This document shows positions 33,329 to 43,460 of a stretch of 64,000 nt of DNA, one piece after another. The DNA is from Dama dama. Its lineage: Eukaryota; Chordata; Mammalia; Artiodactyla; Cervidae. Each line of letters starts with the position of its first letter. The stretch's first letter is position 1. The notes below the pieces were generated by a model, which did not search any database, was not told where the DNA came from, and saw only the letters and a program-made list of their open reading frames with translations. The DNA lies in contig NC_083701.1 in assembly GCF_033118175.1 (NCBI RefSeq), forward strand, positions 56,991,001 to 57,055,000, in the 5' to 3' direction. The position numbers and the translations under genes were made by a program.

Positions 33329-33822
33329 TGTAAGAATGTCGCCCCCCATATCAGTAAACAAAGAATGTTGTGGCCATCAAGCTACCAACCACTATAACTG
33401 CCCAGGCTGTGCACCCTGAGGGGATTCAGGATGGAGAAAAACCAGAAACTGGCCTTAGATAACTGAGGTACATATTGGAAGAATGATTTCAATGAGTCCA
33501 GACTCTTGCAATTTCCCAAACATAAAAAAGTGCTAAATTTATTAATCTGAGATATCTGGTTTTCTATAATTAACTATAATCTTTTGATAGTCTGACTACC
33601 TAGCTTTTTTTTTTTTTTTAACAACAACAACAACAACAACAACAAAACACCTCTTATACATCCTGGCTACTCCTTTACCTCTTTGAAGCAATCCCTCAGG
33701 GCCATCTGAGAGGCTGTCTCTCAGGCTTAAGTGCTCAGCAAACCCACTAAAATAAATATATTTCATTCAAAATGTAATTCTCAACTTTTAGGTTGTGCCT
33801 TTCTTTTTTTGGTCAATAACAC
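33329..33822 (+). mobile_element. ERV LTR (second family)
   Basis: From TGTAAGAATGTCGCCCCCCA, through GAATGTTGTGGCCATCAAGC, AGGCTGTGCACCCTGAGGGG and GGATGGAGAAAAACCAGAAA, to GAGGCTGTCTCTCAGGC, AATAAA at ~33750 and GGTTGTGCCTTTC near the end. This U3-R-U5 order with a poly(A) signal is typical of a ruminant ERV LTR. It contains an (AAC)n run. It is a solo copy; the exact family is not named. Confidence 0.72.
33606..33650. repeat. Poly(T) followed by (AAC)n
   Basis: About 16 T followed by about nine AAC units. The pair sits inside the LTR and is likely to vary in length. Confidence 0.92.
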
Positions 33823-33902
33823 CCACTTAAAAAAAAAATGGCCCGAGATCCAGAGCGTAGATCCTGGATGGCTATGATAGTCTGTATGGGATGTGTGTGC
33901 AT

Positions 33903-34018
33903 GTGTGCTCAGCCCTGTCTGACTCTTGTGACCACTTGGACTGTAGCCTGCCAGCTTCCTCTGTCCATGGAATTTTCCAGGCAAGAATACTGGAATGGGA
34001 TGCCATTTCCTTCTCCAC
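33903..34018 (-). mobile_element. Bov-A SINE fragment
   Basis: Antisense Bov-A body: CTCAGCCCTGTCTGACTCTT, CTCTGTCCATGGAATTTTCC, GCCATTTCCTTCTCCAC. The tRNA-like head is absent. Confidence 0.9.
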
Positions 34019-34261
34019 TCTGTGGGGGTGGGGATGGCTAATTAAGAGAACTGATAAACTTCTCTCATTTGAGGAAGCTGGAATTCAGCAGTTTTCAAAT
34101 TATGTTCAGTGTAGTCCTGAGGCTGAGGGAATTTCCTCTAGGTAGCTTCCAGGGACAATCTAGAGATTGATCCAGGGCATTCCATCCAAATAGGACCCAG
34201 ATCAACATAAGGCAATCTAAGACTTGAAGACTGTGAGATGGTTTTACTGTCTGAGCCAGTA

Positions 34262-34341
34262 GAGATTCCTTGGTGACTCAAGTGGTAAAATATCCACCTG
34301 CAATGCAGGAAATCTGGGTTTGACCCCTGGGTTGGGAAGAT
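34262..34341 (+). mobile_element. Bov-tA head fragment
   Basis: Only the tRNA-Glu-like half remains: TCCTTGGTGACTCAAGTGGT, CACCTGCAATGCAGGAAATC, box B GGGTTTGACCCC, ending at GTTGGGAAGATGG. The 3' body that normally follows is missing, which is unusual because LINE-driven truncation removes 5' ends. Confidence 0.88.
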
Positions 34342-35050
34342 GGTGTTAAAACAAAAATTGCACTGGACAAAGTTAAACAGCTAAGGATGACTTCATTCAG
34401 GGTATTGCAATTGGAGGGGCAGATTGGACTCAACTCCACTAAACCAAAAGGCAGGAGGGATTTGAAGTACTAAAATGAGCTGGTGGAAAAGTACTGGAGG
34501 ACAACCACTGTGGGAAGCTGATCACTGGGATATGTAGGTACATTGAGTTATTTCTGAGTTTGCACATTTCTCCTTTGTGTTTAGGCCATTTGTGTTTGCT
34601 ATAAAGACTGGGAGTTAGGATGTTATCTTCTTTTATGTTTACAATTCAAAGAGATGGTTTCCAGGTCCTTAAGAAAGACATTCCTGGGTTATAAATCTGG
34701 CAAGAGGATTTTAAAAAGATCTACATCTTAACGAGGCAGAAAGAATTTACACTGTTAAGTTTTCTAAAGTGAATGCTCTAAGGAAAGACAGGTCAGGGCC
34801 TCGAGTCAGAAAGTTAAACCTGTCTAGAGTTTATCAAAGCTATAGCAAAGGTTTAAGCTCTCTTATTCAACGGTAAATTAGCCAAGGCCTTCAGGAATTA
34901 AAAAATCCAAATTAGAAAACCCTCTCCTTACACATTCCCATTAGAAACAATCCACAAAATAAAGCAAAACAACTTAATGTTTTACTGGGATATTCCTCTA
35001 AATCATGATGCAGAACACTGATAAAGTGGGCTCTGACGATGGGTATCCCA
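34342..35050. other. Possible old LTR, not assignable
   Basis: The phrase GATTGGACTCAACTCCACTA, a TTTAGGCCATTTGTGTTTGC block and AATTTACACTGTTAAG resemble an ERVL-type LTR I have seen in other mammals, but I cannot name it or set edges. No coding sequence. Confidence 0.3.
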
Positions 35051-35060
35051 CCTTCCTTTG

Positions 35061-35268
35061 TATGTTTAGTTGCTCAGTGTCCAACTTCCAGTTACCCTAT
35101 GGACTGTAGCTCACCAGTCTCCTCTGCATGGGATTTCTCAGACAAGAATACTGGAGCAGGTTGCCATTTCCTCTCCAGGGGTCTTCCCTGGCTGAGGGAT
35201 TGAACCCACGTCTCTTGTATCTCCTGCATTTTCAGGCAGATTCTTTACCACTAGTGCCAACTGGGAAG
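35061..35268 (-). mobile_element. Bov-tA SINE
   Basis: Antisense Bov-tA from GTTGCTCAGTGTCCAACTTC to the head GGCAGATTCTTTACCACTAG. TSD: CCTTCCTTTG at 35051-35060 and CCTTCCTTTA at about 35269-35278. Confidence 0.93.
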
Positions 35269-35486
35269 CCTTCCTTTAAGGCAACCTAAAGCTTTCCCCA
35301 CTTCAGCAAGAAAGGGAGGTACTGATGAGAACAAAGGCCCAAGAGCTGGCCAAATGTCAGTATCCTAGTGCAGATACACAGGATAGAGAGGATGAAGAAC
35401 TAAGAGCAACCACATGTCTGTATTTATTCATGGTTCTGCTCATGAGCAAACATGCTCTGAGCCAATTGCATTAAGGACTATTCTTC

Positions 35487-36251
35487 AGATATATGCCCAG
35501 GAGTGGGATTGCCAGATCATATGGTAGCTCTTCTTTAGGGAGCCTCCATACTGTTCTCCATAGTGGCTGAACCAGTTTACATTCCCACCCACAGTGTAGG
35601 AGGGTTCCCTTTTCTTCACACTCTCTCCAGCATTTATTGTTTCCAGAGAGAACCATAATTCTTAAAGATACAAGTGCCCCAATGTTCATTACAGCACTAT
35701 TTGCAATAGCCAGGATATGGAAGCAACCTACTAGTAAATGTCCATCAACATAGGAATGGATAAAGAAGAGGTGGTATATATACACAATGGAATATTACTC
35801 AGCCATAAGAAAGAATGAAATAATGCCATTCACAGTAACATGGATGGACTTAGAGATTATAGCACTGAGTGAAGTCAGTCAGACAAAGGCAAATATTGCT
35901 TATATGTGGAATCTAAAAAAAAAAAGGATACAAATGAACTTATCTACAGAACAGAAATAGAGTTACAGATATAGAAAATACACTTATGGTTACCAGGGAG
36001 AAGGGCAGGAAGGATAAACTGCAAGATTGGGATCGATATATACACATTACTATACATAAAATAGATAATTAATAAGGACCTACTGTATAGTGCAGGGAAC
36101 TCTACTCAATACTCTTAATGGCCTATATGGGAAAAGAATCTAGAAAAGAGTGGATGTATGTATATGTATAACTGATTCAGTTTGCTGTTTACCTAAAACT
36201 AACTCAACATTGTACATCAACTATACTCCAACAGAAATTTTTTTAAAAAGA
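35487..36251 (+). mobile_element. L1 3' end with inverted 5' segment
   Basis: Bases 35487 to ~35643 are antisense L1 (GCCCAGGAGTGGGATTGCCA, ACATTCCCACCCACAGTGTA). At ~35645 the strand switches to sense (AACCATAATTCTTAAAGATA) and runs through ORF2 and the 3' UTR to the A-rich end. The two blocks are adjacent in L1, so nothing is lost at the junction. TSD: ACTATTCTTC at 35477-35486 and 36252-36261, placing both blocks in one event. Confidence 0.92.
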
Positions 36252-36539
36252 ACTATTCTTCCTTAGGGGAGGCAGGTAAGAGAGTGAAAGGAGAATAATG
36301 AAACTTTGAAGAACTTATTGCTATATGGGCTCTGATTTTAATAAAATATTTCTGCAATCAAACAATAAAAATTAGAAAATCTGAGGTTGAAATACCTTTT
36401 CCAGTTGAAACACCTTTTCCAGTAGAAACATGTTAGGCAATCTACATCTATCTTCTACTGTGCTTGAATTTTACTCTGTTCAGTTTTACTAAAAAGAATG
36501 ATCTATGGTTTGGACTCCACGATTCACTGCAGTATTGAG

Positions 36540-37302
36540 ATTTGCAGGAATGGACATGTAATTGAGCAGGGCCCTCTGGGGCCTTCCCAGGGCAGATCCC
36601 TCCCCCATATCCTCTGCTTTAGCTCCTCTCTGAAGTACCTAGATAATAGTATCCAGTGCCAATTTTCTGAGTTGTTTAACAGATGCTAAAACCACCACCA
36701 CATGGAAGAAATTAGCTCCTTGACAACCATGAGCACATGGCCCCCATATCAACTGGGCTTAAGTATTGATAATGTTAACCCCTGTGACACTACCCTGTTA
36801 CCTCACCATCAACAAGTCAGAGAATTGTGAGAATTGTGTGCAAGCTGATCTCATACCCTGTGACCCCCGGCCCCCTCACCCAACCTTTACAAACTCTTTC
36901 TTGAAGGGAACACTGGTTCAGTCCCTGGTTCAGAAGGATCCCACATGACATGGGGCAACTAAGTCCGCGTGCCAAAACTACTGAAGTCCATGCAACCTAG
37001 AACCTGTGCTATGCAACAAGAGAGGCCACCTCCATAAGAAGCCCACACACCACACCTGGAGTAGCCACCACTTGCCACAACCAGAGCAAGCCTGTGCATA
37101 GCGACCAAGACCTAGCACAGCCAAAAATAAAAGTAAATGTTTTTTTAAAAACGCTTTGCTGAAACCCTCCCAGAAGTTTGGGTTTTAGAGCAGGAGTCAC
37201 CCCATCCTCCTCATGTGGAGGCCTTTACAATAAACACTGCACTTTCCTTCACCCCAACCTTGTGTCGGTTGACATGTGGGCAAGTGGACCCAAGTTTGGT
37301 TT
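36540..37302 (+). mobile_element. ERV LTR, copy 2, with CHR insertion
   Basis: Related to copy 1 at 31491: CCTCTGCTTTAGCTCCTCTC, AGTATTGATAATGTTAACCC, CAGAGAATTGTGAGAATTGTG, then GCTTTGCTGAAACCC after a nested CHR SINE, an AATAAA at ~37230 and the end GTGGACCCAAGTTTGGT. It carries a local duplication GAGAATTGT/GAGAATTGT not seen in copy 1. It is a solo LTR without viral genes. Confidence 0.72.
36910..37150 (+). mobile_element. CHR SINE inside LTR
   Basis: Sense CHR-2-type SINE: CAGTCCCTGGTTCAGAAGG, GATCCCACATGACATGG, CAACTAAGTCCGCGTGCC, AACAAGAGAGGCCACCTCC and the tail CACAGCCAAAAATAAAAG. It interrupts the LTR between CTTTACAAAC and GCTTTGCTGAAACC, so it is younger than the LTR. Confidence 0.92.
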
Positions 37303-37929
37303 ATTAACAAAAATTCATCAAACTCTTTGCATAGTTTGACCCATCTGAAGCATAGAGAAATGCAGAAAACTGTTTTGAACCTTGAGAATCATACAGATGT
37401 GCCCCAACTGTTATAGTGTATTTAAAACTGCATTGAAATTCTGAATTGCTGCTTTTTTCCCCAACTTCTTTTCTATCCTGATTATCCTCATTGAAACATT
37501 TGGCCATTCAAGTCAAGACTGAATAGTAACTGAGCATCTGGGCACAGTTTCCATAGTTTCTGTAGCAGCTGAATGAGATTGAGTTGTATTTGTGTTGGAA
37601 GTGTGAGTCATCAATTTGAGGTTTGTCATATTTACAGCAAAAGACCTTGGTTGAGACAAAACTGGAGACAGACATTGCAATAACAATCAATTCTTGGATA
37701 ATTTTCTGGGTAAATTCAGTACACTTGAACACAAAGGTTTCAAAACAGTCTTTAAATTAAATTTGGTATAAAAGAAAAGATAGAAGCATTCAAATATGGT
37801 TTTGGAACAAATGTTAATCTCCCAATGCCAAAAGATATTTTTGCTGAGAGCTTCTGGAAAGATTATTTGGACATGTGTTATTTTAATTTAGCTGAGTATT
37901 CTCTGAATAATCCTGTCATACGAGACTAA
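37303..37929. other. Unassigned; contains a long minus-strand open stretch
   Basis: No repeat recognised. The minus strand from 37732 to 37304 is open for 143 codons apart from one TGA (37508-37510). The translation (for example QIDDSHFQHKYNSISFSCYR) matches no family I know. It may be a decayed gene fragment or chance; see findings. Confidence 0.35.
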
Positions 37930-38105
37930 GAGCCCAGGTTATGGAGAAAGACTACCTGAGTTCTAATAGCAGTTTTGGCTGTATTAATGTGGCCTAGGGC
38001 AAGTTATTTAACTTCCCCATGCCTCATTTTCCTCTAACAACGGGAACACTGGGTTATTTATGAGAAATATGCATGATTAACACAGAGAAAAGTGCTAATT
38101 CAGTA
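37930..38105 (+). mobile_element. MIR SINE
   Basis: AAGAGCCCAGGTTATGGAG, ACTACCTGAGTTCTAATAGC, AGGGCAAGTTATTTAACTTC and CCATGCCTCATTTTCCTCTA give the 5' and core parts of MIR in order. Confidence 0.85.
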
Positions 38106-38297
38106 TTTACTATTATTTACAATCTGTACTTTTACAAACTCCACAGATTCATTACCAAAAGATTAATCTTTTAAATATTTGATTAAGCAAAATAATTTTA
38201 TACTTATTTTATATTTTTAAAATGTGTCCCTGCATTTTTAACATTATGTTTGTCATTAAATAGCCACTTTTATTATCATTGTCTACTATCAAGGCCA

Positions 38298-38559
38298 GAG
38301 AAGGCAATGGCAACCCACTCCAGTACTCTTGCCTGGAAAATCCCATGGACGGAGGAGCCTGGTAGGCTGCAAGCCATGGGGTCGCTGAGAGTCGGACAAG
38401 ACTTAGCGACTTCACTTTCACTTTTCACTTTCACTCATTGGAGAAGGAAATGGCACCCCACTCCAGTGTTCTTGCCTGGAGAATCCCAGGGACGGGGGAG
38501 CCTGGTAGGCTGCCGTCTATGGGGTGCACAGAATTGGACATGACTGATGAGACTTAGCA
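38298..38559 (+). mobile_element. Bov-A2 SINE (dimer)
   Basis: Two sense Bov-A monomers joined by CACTTTTCACTTTCACTC. A perfect 13-base TSD, ACTATCAAGGCCA, lies at 38285-38297 and 38560-38572. Confidence 0.97.
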
Positions 38560-38626
38560 ACTATCAAGGCCAATTGCCTAGCTATAATAAAGTGATACAC
38601 TATTTTGATCTAAATTACTCAAGTGT

Positions 38627-38830
38627 TACTTGCTCAGTTGTGTCCAGCTCTTGGCAACCCCATGGACAGTAGTCTGCCAGGCTCCTCCGTCCATGGGATT
38701 CTCCAGGCGAGAGTACTGGAATTGGCTGCCATTTCCTTTTCTCCAGGGGATCTTCCCGATCCAGGGATCAAACCCAGGTCTCCTGCATTGCAGACAGATA
38801 CTTTTACCATCTGAGTCACCAGGTAAAGCC
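38627..38830 (-). mobile_element. Bov-tA SINE
   Basis: Antisense Bov-tA: GCTCAGTTGTGTCCAGCTCT to CAGATACTTTTACCATCTGA and the AGGTAAAGCCC head end. Confidence 0.94.
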
Positions 38831-40076
38831 CAAATGCAAGGCCCTACTAGGAATTACTCAAATTCAAGTTTATACTTGAGAATACAACTTTCAATCTTTG
38901 TTGAACTTTTTACCACTTTAAAGAATTTATTTGCTGACATAAAATGATTCCACATTAGTGGAATAAAATCATAGTTTATGGTAACTCTTTTTATTTACTT
39001 TTCTACAAGAGTGTTTTCAGTTTCAAATACATGTCTTGAGACATTTCTTAATCAATGAAATGTTTGAAAGACAGAAAAGGTGATTTCTTTGATTATTACT
39101 TAAGGAAATAGGTTGGAACATGGGGTTGCTTCCCAGTTCTCACTGATCTGTTTTCATAATTCAGCTTCATTACTTTATCTGAAGTAATTTCCTAGAATAC
39201 CATAAACAACCATATTTCATATAAACATAAAAATAATCAAAACCTAAGAGAAAATAAACCTTTTTTCCCCTTCTATAATCGAGTCTAAACCATCTTATAG
39301 TTTTCTCTCTAATGATATTACTACCCCTTCGTGGTAACCCATTGTTTTGCCTGATTCCTCAACTCCTTAATGTAAAATTTATTCTAACCTCATTTTTCCA
39401 GTTTTTATTGTTCTGCAACTCTCTCTATACCAACCCACAACCTGGCACCAACTGCTGAAGTTAATAGATCACCTCTTCCTGGTCATTAATGGAAGCAGAA
39501 CATTAAGTAGGAATGAATCCAATACTAACTGAAATACTGGACTGCTACCTGATATCAACAACAGTATAACACAACAGTAGAACTAGACAATACTTGGCGT
39601 GACTACTGTGTTCTCAGTTACCTTTGCTTTTAATGGAAATAGGCCTGCAACAGGCAAGCAGAACTCCTCCCCTTGTCATAGCATTACATGGCTCGGTCCT
39701 TTTGACCATGCTGATTGTCTCTAGGGTAGACACTTGACCCTAATTGGGCTGGTAATATTCCCTTTCCAAACAACTGGAAACTTAGGGTGAAGGGACTCAC
39801 ATACTGAAAACATTTAGAGTTGAGTCATGTCAGTGTCAGAGCCTGGAGAGAAAGCATGAACTCCCACCCTGCTACCTACACTTTGAGTAAACTACTATGA
39901 GCATTATCATTATTATCTATTTTCTAACATTTCTCGAACACTAGTGGGTCAGGGGCTATGCTAGGTGATCACTGAGCATTAGGTCACATAATCCTTTCAA
40001 CATAAGGAAACAGATTTTGTGACGTTAAATAAATGATCTTACATCCCATAGCTAGTCAGTAATAGAGCGAGTGAGA
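38831..40076. other. Mostly unassigned sequence; MIR at right
   Basis: No gene. 39690-39890 (TAGACACTTGACCCTAATTG) has the look of an old repeat but cannot be assigned. MIR is annotated separately at 39900-40070. Confidence 0.45.
39900..40070 (+). mobile_element. MIR SINE fragment
   Basis: GGGGCTATGCTAGGTGATCA, CATAATCCTTTCAACATAAG, AAACAGATTTTGTGACGTT and CCATAGCTAGTCAGTAATAG follow MIR order. Confidence 0.7.
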
Positions 40077-40256
40077 AAGTGAAAGTCACTCAGCCATGTC
40101 CCACACTTTGCGACACTATACAGTCCATGGAATTCTCCAGGCCAGAATACTGGAGTGGGTAGAATTTTCCTTCTCCAGGGTATCTTCCCAACCCAGGGAT
40201 CGAACCCAGATCTCCCGCAGGTGCATTCTTTACCAGCTGAGCCACCGGGGAAGCCC
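40077..40256 (-). mobile_element. Bov-tA SINE
   Basis: Antisense short-body Bov-tA: AAGTGAAAGTCACTCAGCCA, ACACTATACAGTCCATGG, head TTCTTTACCAGCTGAGCCAC. An imperfect TSD, TCAGTAATAG and TCACTGATAG, flanks it. Confidence 0.93.
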
Positions 40257-40257
40257 A

Positions 40258-42569
40258 TCACTGATAGAAACACTGTGCAAATCCAGAACCTATTTCTTAA
40301 CCATTGATTTATGCTTTACTTCAGCAAATGCTTATTAAACAACTTCCAAGTGGCAGGTAAGTTTTAGAGAATGGAAATGTGCACACCAATATGCTTGACT
40401 ATATTTTGCAAAATCTGATTTTTCACCCAAAGCTACCCTTTCTAGAAGGTTATGTAGCTATTTAGGAAAAACATCAGTTTTACTCATCTCACTTTTTGGT
40501 TTCTCTATGATTTGTCTAGAATCTAGAATTTGTTTTAAAGTAAAATTTTAAATACATCCCTACTTTATACTCAGTAAGACCTATTTCCCTAAATCCTGAA
40601 CCACCAGACATATTCAAAAAGAACACATATCAATCTTGGAATAAAGCCTTAGATGACTGGTAGGAAATTTGACATAGATTTATTGAACTAGCCTTCACAG
40701 AGGAGCAAGGACCTTTGAAAATTGCTACAGCCCATGTCAAGCTAAAAAATAACAAACTGCTCTCCTCTAATATGTGATAGTCTCTATGCTAACTATAGTT
40801 TCAAGAGCTTAGGTGAGTTATTTTAAAATATGTGCAATTAGCTACAAAGTTATTGCATCTGTTAAGGCCAACAGAAAGCTAAAATTAAATACTAGAGCTG
40901 TTTGCTTAACATACTTGGACTTGAATGCAAAGAATTAAAGGGACACAATGTGCTCTAGATTTTGGTCACTGACATTCCCTAGCGGTTGGAAGAAAATTGC
41001 CTGTGATGGATGCTAGGGAGTGAAAATAATATCTGGTTACTGAGATAATTTTCATAGCTATTTATGTTACCATTCCAACTTCAGCAGCAGTTTCTAATAC
41101 TTGAAACATTTAGATAAGAAAATTACAAGCTTTTCTGAAAAGTATTAGGAAGTAATAGGAGAAGAAAATTAATGGTCTTTAAGCATTTGGCTCATTCAGC
41201 ATTAGCCAAGTAATTAGATACAGGGCAAAGCCAGGCATGAGGCGGTTAGAGTTTATGTATGCATTCCAACATAGTTTGTTCGTTAAACTGTGTCTGACAG
41301 AGCAATCATGCGTCTGGGTCATACAATCTATGGTAAGAAGCTTAATGTAATTCAGCTAAACTCATTTTTATAAAAGTAAGCTTACCATATAAAGAATTTG
41401 TGTATTCAAAGGTCAAAGCACAATACTGGGGTTAGGTGTTTGTCCCATTGGAAAAATCATGGTACAGATATTATTATCCCCATTTGGCAGATTGGACTCT
41501 TGAAACAAAGTAAGATTGCATGCTTTATCTCAGGATTACTTACTCAATATTCTAAATAAGAGAAGACATATTCAATATTTCATATTGGTTATTCCTCTTT
41601 ATTTTTGTTCATATGTTTGACAAGTATATTTAAATAAAAGTTAAACTATTTTAAAGTTTGATTGAAAATTGAAAAAAGTAGAAAAGAAAGGAAGAAATTC
41701 TGATAAAGAAAGGAAAAAGCTGTAGGAAAAGAGTGAAATATCAAAAGGTAGCGAAGAACATTGGTATAAAGTCCCATGTTAAAGTTAAAAAAAATCTTTG
41801 CTTAGAGAGCAAGTAAATAATCAATAAATAATAGTATACACTCAGTGAGCATTGAGTTGATAACAGAATAAAATGATCTTAAAAACCAACCCACCAACAC
41901 TATCCCTTATATTCTCTATCACAGCATATTTGACATTGCATTTATTGATTTTACATAAAAAATAAACAAATATAGATGGTAAATTCTGAATGCAGATAAG
42001 ATGGACATCTTAGCATTATATTAACCAAAGAAGTTTGAAACAGTGACAAAATTCTTTATTCATTAGAAAAAAAAATTCTATCCCAGTATAATCCAGCCAT
42101 ATAATCAAAGCATTCAAGGGGTAGATATAAAGAAAGTAACATGGTTTCTCTTTTTTCTCTGCACATCCTAGAATTAAGCTCTTTCAGAATATGGATGAAT
42201 TTCTAGCCCAGTAGTGGTTAGTGTGTACGGTGGGAGCTAAACAAACTCAAAAACCAAAAATGCAAAAAACAGCACCATTTCTTTTCCAACTGAGATATCT
42301 GGGAAATGACTAGTAATATTGATTGTCACAGTGACTGAAACTTGCTACCTGACCTCATGGCCTGAAGGCCAGGGATCCTATTGCTTTATAGGGGACATTC
42401 CTATATGATGGAGAATCACTTGCCCCAAATTCCACTGCACCCCCATTAAAAGATACAGGAGAGGTAACTTGTCCCACTTGGATACAAGTTTGCCAGATGT
42501 TTTAACCTAGGATGATAATACTGTTTAGATAGTAACTTTCACATCTAATTTCTTCCCTCTATCATCCAG
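40258..42569. other. Long unassigned AT-rich stretch
   Basis: 2.3 kb with no recognised repeat except a MIR-like scrap near 41440-41540 (GATATTATTATCCCCATTTG). No gene recognised; no frame long enough to consider. Confidence 0.5.
41440..41540 (+). mobile_element. MIR-like fragment (weak)
   Basis: ATTATTATCCCCATTTGGCA followed by GATTGGACTCTTGAAAC resembles the MIR 3' core. Confidence 0.4.
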
Positions 42570-42648
42570 GAGATGGTGAAGGACAGAGAAGCCTGGTGTG
42601 CTGCAGTCCATGGGGTCTCAAAGAGTCGGACGTGACTGAGCAACTGAA
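42570..42648 (+). mobile_element. BovB 3' terminus fragment
   Basis: About 80 bases of the BovB 3' end: AGATGGTGAAGGACAGAGAA, GGTGTGCTGCAGTCCATGGG, GACGTGACTGAGCAACTGAA. The TGGTGAAGGACAG-GTGTGCTGC context marks BovB rather than a SINE. Confidence 0.85.
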
Positions 42649-43304
42649 CAACAATCAATCCAGGACCTAACCTATCCCAGTGCACATCCATAAGTAGTGC
42701 TCAGTAGAAATTTGCTGTAACTCTATCCAAAAAAACGATGGAGAGAGAGAAGTTGGCCTGATGTTAAGGTGGACTTTAGAGTGGTGTTGCTTTCAAGTGG
42801 TGTCACTGCAGGTCAATAATTCTTTGCTTGGACTTTCAAATTTAGTGATTTGATCACATCAATTCATTTAGAGACAGTAAGAGTTTGAAGTAGTGAATCA
42901 CATGAGAGAACTCATGAATCTGAAAGTTTCAAAAAGTCTCATTCTGCCCTTGGGTAGGTTCTAAATGAGTACATGAGAAGCGGGGCTGCCATGTAGGGGT
43001 GGGCAGGTTGTACACAGAACAAGTGGCAGGGACCCCATTTACATGAACTACTGTGCAAATGATGTCCTTAGAGCTGTGCCGCCCAATCTTACGCAGCAAC
43101 TTAGAAGTATTCCTTGGTGGGCATAGAACTGAAGGAAGTTAATATTCTTAAGAAAAATTACCGTAAGTTTACAAGATCTTCATTGCCACTCATCAACTTA
43201 TGTGAATTTTTGTACACTCAAAAGAAATTATTAGATTTACTTTTTCTTCTAGACCATAGTGGAAGTGCAATATCAATTTTCCCCTCTAGAATCCAGTAAG
43301 AATA
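42649..43304. other. Unassigned sequence
   Basis: No gene or repeat recognised. Confidence 0.5.
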
Positions 43305-43460
43305 ACTAATATTTCCTTACTGTTTACTAAGTGTTAGGGATTAGTTTAAGAATACCATGTTTTAAAATTAACCTTCAGAACAATCCTATAAGGTAGGTAA
43401 CTATTATTCTGTTAGAGATAAGGAAATGGAGACACAAAAATATTAACTGATATACCCAGC
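43305..43460 (+). mobile_element. MIR SINE fragment
   Basis: TTACTGTTTACTAAGTGTTA, GAACAATCCTATAAGGTAGG, TAACTATTATTCTGTTAGAG and ATAAGGAAATGGAGACAC are in MIR order. Confidence 0.82.

Noticed and set aside
32041..36539. A possible provirus between the two related LTRs.
   Set aside because: No gag, pol or env similarity, primer-binding site or polypurine tract was seen. The interval is filled with an unrelated LTR, SINEs and an L1.
42000..42260. A possible exon around GCACATCCTAGAATTAAGCT with a pyrimidine-rich upstream run.
   Set aside because: No donor site of reasonable quality follows and no open frame is sustained.
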